Position numbers and translations under genes: made by a program. A DNA stretch of 64,000 bases, from contig NZ_VUNA01000007.1 in the NCBI RefSeq assembly GCF_009695905.1, positions 1-64,000 of the forward strand. The letters are read 5' to 3'. Shown here one piece after another: positions 44,257-51,603 of the stretch. Source of the DNA: Mogibacterium kristiansenii (GTDB taxonomy: Bacteria > Bacillota > Clostridia > Peptostreptococcales > Anaerovoracaceae). Under the pieces are notes generated by a model that worked only from the letters and a program-made list of their open reading frames with translations, was not told the DNA's origin and did no database searches. How positions within the stretch are numbered: position 1 is the stretch's first letter; each line of letters begins with the position of its first letter.

Positions 44257-44586
44257 TTACTCTTCGATGTGATCTTTGCCCATTGCGATAATCGTACTTA
44301 CGTGGTCGTCCGCCAGAGAATAGATCATGGACTTCCCCTCCCGGCGAGCGCAAAGAAGCTTGGCATTTCGAAGGATTTTCAGCTGATGAGAGACCGCCGA
44401 TTGATTCATTTCCAGATCCTCGCAGATTTCCGACACGCTCTTCTCTCCCTGAGACAGGTCGACCAGTATCTTAATTCGTGTGGAATCCGCAAACATCTTG
44501 AACAGATCCGCCAAATCCATCAACTCATCTTCATTGATGCCTCCGATTCGGGCTCCCTTCTCTTCCTGATATTTTCGTTTCGTCAT
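44257..44586 (-). CDS. ArsR/SmtB-family metal-sensing repressor
   Basis: A 109-aa winged-helix repressor. The DNA-recognition helix region reads DLEMNQSAVSHQLKILRNAKL, with LVDLSQGEKSVSEICEDL before it. The C-terminal helix has D-x-H-x10-H-x2-E (ADDHVSTIIAMGKDHIEE), the alpha-5 zinc site of SmtB/CzrA-type sensors, so zinc or a similar ion should release it from DNA. The ATG 44586 follows AAAGGAGTGAAGAC. First gene of the arsR-HMA-ATPase operon, with a palindromic operator over its promoter. Confidence 0.93.
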   Translation of the reverse strand: MTKRKYQEEKGARIGGINEDELMDLADLFKMFADSTRIKILVDLSQGEKSVSEICEDLEMNQSAVSHQLKILRNAKLLCARREGKSMIYSLADDHVSTIIAMGKDHIEE

Positions 44587-44621
44587 GTCTTCACTCCTTT
44601 CATACACGTTATCGTTTGTTC

Positions 44622-44657
44622 ATATGAGTATATTATCATATATTCATATTATGTCAA
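44622..44657 (-). promoter_or_regulatory. Promoter and ArsR operator of the metal-efflux operon
   Basis: TTGACA (44652-44657) and TAATAT (44630-44635) on the minus strand have a 16-bp spacer. Overlapping is an inverted repeat, ATATGAATATA and TATACTCATAT (44639-44649 and 44622-44632), with one mismatch and a 6-base centre. This fits the AT-rich imperfect palindromes bound by SmtB/CzrA proteins. Confidence 0.75.
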
Positions 44658-44699
44658 TACCCTTTTTCATTTTGTGCCGCGCGCTTACCGGCGCCGAAG

Positions 44700-45455
44700 G
44701 AATGGGATTTCCGCCGGCGATAAAGCGTTTTCCGCCGCCGCCCTCTGTGAAGATTTTGCTCCCCCGAACGGATCCGTAAGCCTTTGCGGGCGGCAGGGAG
44801 CAAAGGCGGCGGCCGGCGAGCCGGCAATAGGACGATTTCCGCCGCCGCCCTGTGTGAACTTTTTGCTCCCCGAAACGAAGCCGTATGCCTTTGCGGGCGG
44901 CGGGGAGCAAAGGCGGCGGCCGGCGAGCCGGCGACAAAGCGTTTTCCGCCGCCGCCCTCTGTGAACTTTTTGCTCCCCGAAACGGAGCCGTATGCCTTTG
45001 CGGGCGGCGGGGAGCAAAGGCGTCTGTCGGCGAGCCGGCGATAAGGCGTTTTCCGCCGCCGCCCTGTGTGAACTTTTTGCTCCCCGAAACGAATCCGTAA
45101 GCCTTTGCGGGCGGCGGGGAGCAAAGGCGCCTGTCGGTGAGCCGGCGATAAAGCGTTTTCCGCCGCCGCCCTCTGTGAACTTTTTGCTCCCCGAAACGGA
45201 GCCGTAAGCCTTTGCAGGCGGCGGGGAGCAAAGGCGCCTGTCGGTGAGCCGGCGATAAGGCGTTTTCCGCCGCCGCCCTGTGTGAACTTTTTGCTCCCCG
45301 AAACGGAGCCGTAAGCCTTTGCGGGCGGCGGGGAGCAAAGTCCGCGGCCGGCACGCCGGCAATAGGACGATTTCCGCCGCCGCACTCTGTGAACTTTTTG
45401 CTCCCCGAAACGGAGCCGTAAGCCTTTGCGGGCGGCGGGGAGCAAAGGCGGCGGC
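44700..45455. repeat. Tandem hairpin array 3, period 107 bp
   Basis: CCTTTGCGGGCGG (one copy has a single change) starts at 44781, 44888, 44995, 45102, 45209, 45316 and 45423, exactly 107 bp apart. Each unit carries GGAGCAAA and TTTGCTCC arms about 65 bases apart, with inner GC-rich stretches such as CCGCCGCCGCC. A small difference alternates strictly along the seven copies: CTCTGTG, CTGTGTG, CTCTGTG, and so on. The array is therefore built of 214-bp dimers. Frames across it are open because it is GC-rich and lacks stops; they are not genes. It lies upstream of arsR. Confidence 0.92.
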
Positions 45456-46108
45456 CACTTAACCGGTGCCCCGGGTTACACCCGGGACACGAACAGATGA
45501 AAAGAGACGCACGAAAGAATCTCTCCGATCTTCGTGCATCTCTTCTCATCATTGTAATTCCGAAAGGAAAGAATTGACGACGAACACCCACATTTCCCTC
45601 CTTTCGTCGTCAATTCTAATCTTCCAATCGTGTCTGCCACTCTAATTTGCATTCGGCCCACAAAAAATTGACGACAGACCCTCGCTCTTGAGCAGTCTTT
45701 CGTCAATCTAGTTATTTTCTGTCCAAATTGCTCCAATGCAAATTCGACAGAAATTCGAAATCACTTCTTCATACCCGAATTTCCTGCTTTCGAGACCTCA
45801 TCTCACCCTTCCTCCGGGCATTTAACTCTAATCCACCCGGCGGCCGCGGGGAAATTGACGACGGAACCTCGGGGGAGAGCGTTTCGTCGTCAATTTCTTC
45901 CGATTTCTTGAAATTTCTTGAAAGAGTCACAAATTAGAGGTTGTACGTACTATAGTGTACCCATAGAAGCGGACACTTTTACAAATTGAGCACCTTGAAG
46001 AAAGCCATTCAATTCGGACGCCCTCGTATGGTGGACAGCCGAAAAAGTAAGGATTTGAAGGGAGACCGATGCCAGTGCCAGCATCGGCACCCGGCGGCCG
46101 GAGAAATC
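45456..46108. other. Non-coding region with related hairpins
   Basis: About 650 bases carry no convincing gene. It holds a CCCGGGT-TAC-ACCCGGG palindrome near 45470, the three TTGACGA hairpins listed separately, a GATGC-GCATC hairpin near 46070 and a GGCGGCCG stretch. The left part continues from array 3 and the right end leads into the yqeY terminator. Short open frames here are AT-variable and lack ribosome binding sites. Confidence 0.6.
45571..45907. repeat. Three dispersed TTGACGA hairpins
   Basis: Arms are GAATTGACGACGAA/TTCGTCGTCAATTC (45571-45584, 45603-45616), ATTGACGA/TCGTCAAT (45667-45674, 45700-45707) and GAAATTGACGACG/CGTCGTCAATTTC (45851-45863, 45895-45907). Loops of 18 to 31 bases differ in sequence. 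The same arm sequence with changing loops, next to array 3, suggests a fourth, dispersed version of the hairpin arrays. Confidence 0.8.
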
Positions 46109-46152
46109 CAAAAAAATAAAAAAGAGACCGCCGCACCATTGTGCAGCAGCCC
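46109..46152 (-). terminator. Terminator of rpsU-yqeY operon
   Basis: On the minus strand GCTGCTGCAC pairs with GTGCGGCGGT (two G-U pairs) around AATG and is followed by TTTTTTATTTTTTT. It lies just after the yqeY stop. Confidence 0.85.
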
Positions 46153-46162
46153 CTTCTGATAG

Positions 46163-46615
46163 CTACTTACCACTTAAGTATTCTTTAACAACCTTCGAGA
46201 CGACAGCACCGTCTGCCTGGCCTTTCAGCTCTGCCATAGCGGCTTTCATCATCGGACCCATACTCTTCATCGAGCGGTCCAATCCGGATTCTTCACAAAT
46301 TCGCTCCACAGCGGCGCGAACAGCTTCCTCCGACATTTCCTCCGGCAAATACTGCTTCAGAATATCGATTTCTGTTCTATAACTATCGAGTAAATCCTGT
46401 CTTCCTGCCTTTTCGAAATCAGCAATCGCGTCAGTACGCATCTTAAGCTGTTTCTTAATAATCGGAACGATGTCGGCATCCTCCAGAGTTACCTGCTGAT
46501 CAATCTCATGTTGCTTAATCGCGGCACGAATCAGATTAACGGTTTCCTTCCGGGTGCTGTCATGCGCCTTCATCGCTTCCTTATAATCGGTAAGCAATTG
46601 TTCCTTAAGACCCAT
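46163..46615 (-). CDS. yqeY: GatB/YqeY domain protein
   Basis: A 150-aa protein of the YqeY family, related to the C-terminal tRNA-binding domain of the GatB amidotransferase subunit. It starts MGLKEQLLTDYKEAMKAHD and contains the conserved stretches TIRKETVNLIRAAIKQHEID-like, YLPEEMSEEAV and GPMMKAAMAELKGQADGAVV. It probably binds tRNA; a distinct enzymatic role is not established. It is 20 bases downstream of rpsU, the usual arrangement in Firmicutes. A terminator follows. Confidence 0.93.
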   Translation of the reverse strand: MGLKEQLLTDYKEAMKAHDSTRKETVNLIRAAIKQHEIDQQVTLEDADIVPIIKKQLKMRTDAIADFEKAGRQDLLDSYRTEIDILKQYLPEEMSEEAVRAAVERICEESGLDRSMKSMGPMMKAAMAELKGQADGAVVSKVVKEYLSGK

Positions 46616-46635
46616 TGAATACCTCCTTTACCAGA

Positions 46636-46815
46636 TTAATACTTTCTGGCTTTCTTTCTAGCAGCTTCGGATTTCTTCTTACGCTTTACGCTTGGCTTCT
46701 CGTAGTGCTCTCTCTTTCTGAGCTCAGACATAACGCCATCGCGAGCGCAAGATCTCTTAAATCTCTTAAGAGCGCTCTCTAAGCTTTCGTTTTCTCTAAC
46801 GATAACCTGTGCCAT
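46636..46815 (-). CDS. rpsU: Ribosomal protein S21
   Basis: A 59-aa basic small-subunit protein involved in translation initiation. The sequence starts [19 protein letters not shown] and continues with [19 protein letters not shown] and a lysine- and arginine-rich tail ending RKKARKY, as in the family. It is too short for most gene lists at default settings. AGGAGGTGAAATCG supports the start. It is first in the rpsU-yqeY operon with a promoter at 46880-46908. Confidence 0.97.
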   Translation of the reverse strand: MAQVIVRENESLESALKRFKRSCARDGVMSELRKREHYEKPSVKRKKKSEAARKKARKY

Positions 46816-46879
46816 ATTCCGATTTCACCTCCTACCGTACTCAGAATGTAAATGGAACAGAATCGTCCATAACATTGTA

Positions 46880-46908
46880 ATTGTATCATCATCAATCTAT
46901 TTCTGCAA
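46880..46908 (-). promoter_or_regulatory. rpsU promoter
   Basis: TTGCAG (46903-46908) and TACAAT (46880-46885) on the minus strand have a 17-bp spacer, about 65 bases before rpsU. Confidence 0.6.
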
Positions 46909-46937
46909 GTGATTTTTTAAAGAAATTTCACAACTCC

Positions 46938-48461
46938 TTAGAAAATACTTTCGACGATGTCTCCGGCCATCATCTTCCGGCGGGAATCCTCGTCCACTGC
47001 AAACTTATCCGCCGCCATGCCGTGAATCATCACGCCGTACAGCAAGCTGTTGTTCTCCGAATTGCCCTGAGCAATCAGGGATGCAATTACCCCGGAGAGC
47101 ACATCCCCGGATCCCGCCGTCGCCAGACCGGAATTGCCGGTGACGTTCAGGTACAGCCGCTGAGTACCATCTTCCTTAATCAGGGAAACCAGCGACACGT
47201 CGGACTTCACCACCATGCTCACCCGGTATAGCTCCGAGAACTTCTTTGTAAAGCCGATTCGATTTTTTTCAATCACCTGGATGTCTTCTCCGCAGAGCCG
47301 CGCCATCTCACCCACGTGCGGCGTGATGATGCACGGGCATTTTCTTTTACGGAACGGCTTCAGATTCTTGGAAATCAGGTTCAGTGCACCCGCATCCAGC
47401 ACCACCGGAGTCTCCTGTGCCAGGATTTCTTTGATAATCAGGCGTCCGGTTGCATCTTCCTTCATGCCCGGTCCCGCCAGGACCACGTCTACGCTTTCCA
47501 CAAAATCATCCAGCGCTCCAATTACATCGTCCGTCTTGTACGGCACCACTACCGCTTCCGGGATGGATACATTGAAGAAACCGGTGAATTTGTTCGGGCA
47601 GAAAATCTTTACCAGCCCGCAGCCCGCTCTGTAGGAAGCTTTTGCCGAAAGCATCGCCGCCCCCATCATGCTACCCGGGCTCACCACGATTCCCACGGTT
47701 CCGTAGGTGCCCTTATGGGAAACCTCCGTTCTCGGAATCAGTGCCATATCCTTGGTTTTTCGGAAGAACTCCCGGTCGCACACGAAAATACGATCCGGAA
47801 TATCCCGATATCCTCGTTTCGCCAGACCAATGTCTACTACTTTTACCTCGCCTGAAACCTTTCGTCCTTCGCAGAAGAACAGACCGGTCTTGTAATTTCC
47901 CATGGTTACGGTAAGGTCGGCCCGGAATACCGCGTTCATAATCTGACCAGTGGTGGCATTCAGTCCCGACGGAATGTCGATGGCCACTTTGTAGCCCTTC
48001 TTGGAATTCACATACTCCAGGAACTTCACAAAATTATTTCCGAAGCGGCGATTGAGTCCGGTTCCGAATATACCGTCCACCAGAACGTCGTATTCCGAAC
48101 GCAGCGCCTTCAGGCTTTCCGCCGCATCTTCCGTTCCGTAGATTTTCAAATCCGGGAACATGGAGGAAATAATCCGAATCTGGCGCCGGAATTCTTTAGA
48201 AGTGCGGTTGGGATCTCCCACAAAATAGAGTGTGACGGAATAGCCCAAATGAAGGAGCCAGCGAGCAACGCACACTCCGTCTCCGCCGTTATTTCCCGGT
48301 CCGCACATAACCAGAACCCGCGTATTGGTATCCGGAAAGCGCTCCGTAATTTCGTTCACCACACCTCGGGATGCATTTTCCATCAGCACGGAACTTGGAA
48401 CACCTTTGTCCATCGTGTATTCGTCCATGTATTTCATGGATTTTGCCGTTAATGCATACAT
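46938..48461 (-). CDS. nnr: Bifunctional NAD(P)H-hydrate epimerase/dehydratase
   Basis: A 507-aa repair enzyme for damaged NADH and NADPH hydrates. The N-terminal YjeF_N epimerase domain includes MCGPGNNGGDGVCVARWL (about residues 51-68) and GIFGTGLNR. The C-terminal ADP-dependent dehydratase of the ribokinase-like type shows HKGTYGTVGIVVSPGSMMGA near 250, VVLDAGALNLIS, IITPHVGEMARL and TGNSGLATAGSGDVLSG. The length equals the fused form known in many bacteria. It is the last chromosomal gene before the phage region; its promoter (48495-48523) is intact, so the prophage boundary lies beyond it. Confidence 0.95.
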   Translation of the reverse strand: MYALTAKSMKYMDEYTMDKGVPSSVLMENASRGVVNEITERFPDTNTRVLVMCGPGNNGGDGVCVARWLLHLGYSVTLYFVGDPNRTSKEFRRQIRIISSMFPDLKIYGTEDAAESLKALRSEYDVLVDGIFGTGLNRRFGNNFVKFLEYVNSKKGYKVAIDIPSGLNATTGQIMNAVFRADLTVTMGNYKTGLFFCEGRKVSGEVKVVDIGLAKRGYRDIPDRIFVCDREFFRKTKDMALIPRTEVSHKGTYGTVGIVVSPGSMMGAAMLSAKASYRAGCGLVKIFCPNKFTGFFNVSIPEAVVVPYKTDDVIGALDDFVESVDVVLAGPGMKEDATGRLIIKEILAQETPVVLDAGALNLISKNLKPFRKRKCPCIITPHVGEMARLCGEDIQVIEKNRIGFTKKFSELYRVSMVVKSDVSLVSLIKEDGTQRLYLNVTGNSGLATAGSGDVLSGVIASLIAQGNSENNSLLYGVMIHGMAADKFAVDEDSRRKMMAGDIVESIF

Positions 48462-48494
48462 ATATCTACTCCTGCTTATACAGTTTTCTAACTA

Positions 48495-48523
48495 ATTATA
48501 CAGAATGCAATCTAAAAACACAA
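48495..48523 (-). promoter_or_regulatory. nnr promoter
   Basis: TTGTGT (48518-48523) and TATAAT (48495-48500) on the minus strand have a 17-bp spacer, about 34 bases before the nnr start. Confidence 0.6.
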
Positions 48524-48696
48524 TACAGCAAAGCTGAAACCCTTGTAAAATAAGGATTTCATTCTGTTTTGTCAGTTAAATTTGTTTCTTGTATGTAACT
48601 TGTAGGAAAAAAATACTATAAGATTTTTCGTTTTTTTCAGCTATTGTTTATTTGTTATTTTAGCACATATAGGCTTCTATATCACGTATATCACGC
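48524..48696. other. Probable prophage-chromosome junction
   Basis: This gene-free stretch lies between nnr and the end of the phage late operon. The imperfect palindrome GAAACCCTT-GTAAAAT-AAGGATTTC lies near 48537-48561 and TATATCACG is repeated near 48680-48695. Either could belong to an attachment site. The matching copy at the far end of the prophage is outside the window, so this cannot be confirmed. Confidence 0.4.
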
Positions 48697-48728
48697 AAAA
48701 AATCGGGGCAGAATTAACTCCTGCCCCG
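48697..48728 (-). terminator. Terminator at the end of the phage late operon
   Basis: CGGGGCAG and CTGCCCCG (48721-48728 and 48704-48711 on the plus strand) around a 9-base loop, followed on the minus strand by ATTTTTTG. The first arm and loop encode the last codons and stop of the gene ending at 48714. Confidence 0.92.
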
Positions 48729-49010
48729 TTCCAAATCGTCTATTCTATGGTTTGCAACCTTCATCTTTTCCTCTGCCAGTGCCGTCTTGGTTTCCACAGC
48801 GTAGAGCCGTTCAACTGCATTATTATGAAGCTCAACCTTCTTTGTCAGTTGATCCAGCTTATACTCTATCATGCGGATTGTTTCGTCGTGTTTTCGCTCC
48901 GCTTCTTCAGCCACACTTTTCTGCTGAGCTTCAAACCTTTCCTGCTGGCAGTGGTTATTGATTAGGCAGACAATGACCGCCCCGCAAACCGAAATCAATG
49001 TTTCTACCAT
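48714..49010 (-). CDS. Phage membrane-anchored coiled-coil protein (XhlA-like)
   Basis: A 98-aa protein with one N-terminal hydrophobic segment (MVETLISVCGAVIVCLI) followed by a long charged coiled coil (about residues 22-95) that ends in DDLERGRS. Such proteins, like XhlA of PBSX-type phages, sit in the lysis cassette and attach to the membrane; a role beside the holin is inferred from position, not sequence. ATG 49010 is preferred over a longer frame to 49076 because it follows the endolysin stop directly and has AAAGGGAAATAGG upstream. It is the last gene of the late operon. Confidence 0.75.
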   Translation of the reverse strand: MVETLISVCGAVIVCLINNHCQQERFEAQQKSVAEEAERKHDETIRMIEYKLDQLTKKVELHNNAVERLYAVETKTALAEEKMKVANHRIDDLERGRS

Positions 49011-49011
49011 C

Positions 49012-49716
49012 CTATTTCCCTTTGTAAACGGGCTTACCGGCACTGTTAAAAACGGTGTAGCCGTTTTTATCGGCACAAGCCTTAGCGTTGGCCAAACTAC
49101 GGAATGCGCCCTTCTGAGATTTTTCGTTATCCCAGCTTTTTCTTACACGGTACACTTCTTTTTTCTTTTTCGAGGAATCACCCTTGAACGGAATGCCAAG
49201 ATACTTGCAAATTCCCTCTGCGATTCCTTTACCGTACGCCTTCTGCTTGCTCTTCATCTTCGCCAGGTCTGCCTTAATAGATCCGCATTCGAAGATTACT
49301 GCCGGGGCATTCGTTGCGTTAAGCTCATACAGATCAGTTCTGCGGCCAACGCCACGAGTTTTGATACCTACGTACTTCATTACGTACTGATTCATCAGCT
49401 TTGCCGCCTTCTTGCCCTTTGCAGAGGTATACAGCGGAATCGTACCGGACGGCGCCTTAGAGTAATCACAGTGCAGGGCCACATGCAGCGAAACACCGGC
49501 AGCGTTGGATTTCGCAACCTGCTTAACCATGTTAATGTTGTTCGCCGGGTAGTCAGTAATCACCTTAACCCCGGACTTCTTTAAGTAGCTAATGGCATAC
49601 TTGGCAATGCCCTTCATCAAACCCGCTTCGGTATACTTTCCATAGGTGCATCCGGAATCCCATCCGCCATTGGTGCTGGTTCCATGTCCCACGAACAGCG
49701 CTACAGTTTTACTCAT
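49012..49716 (-). CDS. Phage endolysin, N-acetylmuramoyl-L-alanine amidase
   Basis: A 234-aa lysin. Residues 1-180 form an amidase_3-like zinc hydrolase: the first ligand in FVGHGTSTNGGWDSG (H10), the conserved Glu in KYTEAGLMKGI, the second histidine in LHVALHCDY, and FECGSIKADL with the catalytic glutamate. A C-terminal repeat-like module (about 190-234, YRVRKSWDNEKSQKGAF then AKACADKNGYTVF) resembles a SPOR-type wall-binding domain. No signal peptide, so release depends on the holin upstream. It starts two bases after the holin stop. Confidence 0.92.
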   Translation of the reverse strand: MSKTVALFVGHGTSTNGGWDSGCTYGKYTEAGLMKGIAKYAISYLKKSGVKVITDYPANNINMVKQVAKSNAAGVSLHVALHCDYSKAPSGTIPLYTSAKGKKAAKLMNQYVMKYVGIKTRGVGRRTDLYELNATNAPAVIFECGSIKADLAKMKSKQKAYGKGIAEGICKYLGIPFKGDSSKKKKEVYRVRKSWDNEKSQKGAFRSLANAKACADKNGYTVFNSAGKPVYKGK

Positions 49717-49717
49717 A

Positions 49718-50005
49718 CTAAATCACCTCGCATTCCTTTACTTCATCCACAGCTTCCGCTTCATCGTCTGTAGCTTCTTCATCCGCTGCGTCTAGTGCAG
49801 CCTGTGCCTTGCATTCCGGAAGTCCATTGACAGATGTCAGCAGTGACAGCACACCCGCCAAAACAGTCGCAGATCCTACCATCTTCCAGTCAACGCTGGT
49901 CACCATTGTCGCGGTCCCGATTGTCGCTACGGCAGTCTGTGCCATTGTCTTCACTGCACGGATTCCCGCAGCCTTCCACCAAATCTTGTTAAACATTTGT
50001 TCCAT
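49718..50005 (-). CDS. Phage holin (r1t type)
   Basis: A 95-aa membrane protein with two hydrophobic helices (RAVKTMAQTAVATIGTATMV and MVGSATVLAGVLSLLTSV) separated by a short turn with SVDWK, ending in a strongly acidic tail (ADEEATDDEAEAVDEVKE). The layout and the GLPEC segment after helix 2 match r1t-like holins. It should form membrane lesions that release the amidase downstream. It begins after the internal terminator at 50024-50050. Confidence 0.88.
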   Translation of the reverse strand: MEQMFNKIWWKAAGIRAVKTMAQTAVATIGTATMVTSVDWKMVGSATVLAGVLSLLTSVNGLPECKAQAALDAADEEATDDEAEAVDEVKECEVI

Positions 50006-50023
50006 CCTTTCTTTTTTGCATAT

Positions 50024-50050
50024 AAAAAAGCAGCCGGTATTGGCTGCTTT
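50024..50050 (-). terminator. Terminator between tail and lysis genes
   Basis: AAAGCAGCC (50042-50050) and GGCTGCTTT (50027-50035) form a perfect 9-bp stem around AATACC, followed on the minus strand by TTTAT. It may reduce expression of the lysis genes relative to the tail genes. Confidence 0.75.
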
Positions 50051-50073
50051 GGTTGATATATTTAATTGTTCAA

Positions 50074-50208
50074 CTAATTGTTCAACAGTTCAACAAGGTC
50101 CTTGTACTCTTCGTCTGTCAACTTTCCAAGCGTATACAAGAGGTCAATTCTCTTCGCCAAACCGTCCGTTCTTCCAAGCTCTATAAGTCTTTTTGCAATG
50201 TTATACAT
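50074..50208 (-). CDS. Small phage protein, 44 aa
   Basis: This 44-aa frame is missed by longer cut-offs: MYNIAKRLIELGRTDGLAKR followed by IDLLYTLGKLTDEEYKDL. AAGGGGAATATC lies before the ATG. The pattern GKLTxEEYxxL is common in tiny proteins encoded next to phage tail and lysis genes (XkdX and SHOCT-like). Function unknown. Repeated GTTCAAC motifs lie at its 3' end. Confidence 0.7.
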   Translation of the reverse strand: MYNIAKRLIELGRTDGLAKRIDLLYTLGKLTDEEYKDLVELLNN

Positions 50209-50223
50209 GATATTCCCCTTCCG

Positions 50224-50586
50224 TTATTCAGTAATTCCGATTTCAAGCATTGAAACCCTGCATTCCTGGTCAATAACTGCCTGCAATCCGTCCACTTCCA
50301 GAATCGTTGTTCTTTCGTCAATCGTTTTTGCGTTCTGCTTTGATTCGTATGTTTCGCCGTTCAATTTGGCGATTTCCTGCCTTGCAATCTCACGGGCTGC
50401 AAGTTCATCCTTGCAATCTTCTGTGGTCAGGCTGCCTTCCGTCAGTTTTAAAACAATATAGTCTGTAAACCTTAAAAAAGTTTCATACCATAAAATCTTT
50501 GCAAACCATTCCGGTTCTTCACTATTTTTAACATAATCTTCCAGCACATCCATTTCATATTTTTTGGCGATTTTGTTAATATCCAT
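50224..50586 (-). CDS. Phage protein of unknown function, 120 aa
   Basis: I do not recognise it. It is a soluble, mostly helical, acidic protein starting MDINKIAKKYEMDVLEDYVK and ending CRVSMLEIGITE. It lies between the tail fibre-like gene and the small protein gene in the late operon, in the place where siphophages often keep accessory tail or chaperone proteins. GGAGGTGCGAC precedes the ATG. Confidence 0.65.
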   Translation of the reverse strand: MDINKIAKKYEMDVLEDYVKNSEEPEWFAKILWYETFLRFTDYIVLKLTEGSLTTEDCKDELAAREIARQEIAKLNGETYESKQNAKTIDERTTILEVDGLQAVIDQECRVSMLEIGITE

Positions 50587-50598
50587 GTCGCACCTCCC

Positions 50599-51603
50599 TT
50601 AGTATCTCACTCTAAAAGCTCTAAAGGTCGCTTTAACTTTTGCCGTAGAACTTCCTGTATTTATACATTTAATCACAAATTTATCTCCGTTAGCGTTGAT
50701 ATACGCCCCGTATACATGTACATTAGAAACATTCTTCCCCGAAGATGTAGCATTAGAAAGATACCAACCCGCAAGAATACTAGGGCCTGCCATACCGAAA
50801 TTATAAGTGAGTTCTTTTGATTCTCCAGCCGCTATCGTTTGATTGTCCAGCACGTAATCTGAAATGTAATATGCAGCATAGAAGTATTCTTCATATGATT
50901 TAACTCCGGTTCCTCCTTCGGCTACCGGCAAAGCTTTGTTATCAAACAAATTCTTCCGTGCGTCCGTAGAGGTTGCTGCCCCGGTGCCACCTTGTGCAAT
51001 CGGAATCAGGCCATTGATTCTACTTGCTGTAAGCCCGCCGCTTGTGCGATCCAATGGCAAAGTCCCAGTCACTCTGTCCATCGGCAGCGATCCGTCGATT
51101 TGATTCATTGTGTGTTTGTGATTTGTCCCAGCGTCCCATACGGAAAAGAGTTTGTCCAACCCGTCAAGATTGATTCCATTCAATCTCACACGATACAGCG
51201 GGAATTCATGCACGGAATCACCGTTTAAGATATTCCCCTCTACTACATCTGGGTCCTTAGGTGCCCCTGTGGTCGGGGTGCCTTTCAGCACTTTCAGCAC
51301 CATACTCTCGATGCCATCAGTTTCTTCGTAATGGCACACGATAATGTCGTTGCGCTTGTATCCGGATGTGCCGTTGTCAATAGTAAGCTCGTCATATGTG
51401 CCGTGCGGGATCCTTGCATGCCGTCCGTGAACCATTACATCACCGCTCTTGATTCGGATTCTCGTTGTAGCAATTACTTCTGCCTCCAGCTGATTCTCAA
51501 TCGGCAGCACAAATTGACTTGTACCGAAGAGTGCAGCGTATAATGCACCATCATCCGCTGCATTAACGTGCGCCTGTCCGGTTGCACCTGTGATTATTTT
51601 CAT
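50599..51603 (-). CDS. Phage tail fibre or receptor-binding protein
   Basis: A 334-aa protein. The N-terminal half (MKIITGATGQAHVNAADDGALY to about 170) resembles baseplate-attached upper-fibre proteins seen before the fibre stalk. The middle has collagen-like or beta-helical spacers with the recurring GGTG motif (LIPIAQGGTGAATS, LPVAEGGTGVKS), typical of phage fibres. The last 90 residues (YAAYYISDYVLD to FRAFRVRY) form a likely receptor-binding tip. The start overlaps the upstream gene by four bases (ATGA). It is the host-range determinant candidate of this phage. Confidence 0.82.
   Translation of the reverse strand: MKIITGATGQAHVNAADDGALYAALFGTSQFVLPIENQLEAEVIATTRIRIKSGDVMVHGRHARIPHGTYDELTIDNGTSGYKRNDIIVCHYEETDGIESMVLKVLKGTPTTGAPKDPDVVEGNILNGDSVHEFPLYRVRLNGINLDGLDKLFSVWDAGTNHKHTMNQIDGSLPMDRVTGTLPLDRTSGGLTASRINGLIPIAQGGTGAATSTDARKNLFDNKALPVAEGGTGVKSYEEYFYAAYYISDYVLDNQTIAAGESKELTYNFGMAGPSILAGWYLSNATSSGKNVSNVHVYGAYINANGDKFVIKCINTGSSTAKVKATFRAFRVRY

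Noticed and set aside
190-45455. CRISPR arrays
   Set aside because: The repeats are tandem with no unique spacers between them and no cas genes are in the window.
44644-45591. Long overlapping frames up to 315 codons through array 3
   Set aside because: The GC-rich tandem repeat lacks stops in all frames; peptides such as AKAYGSVSGSKKF recur in each frame.
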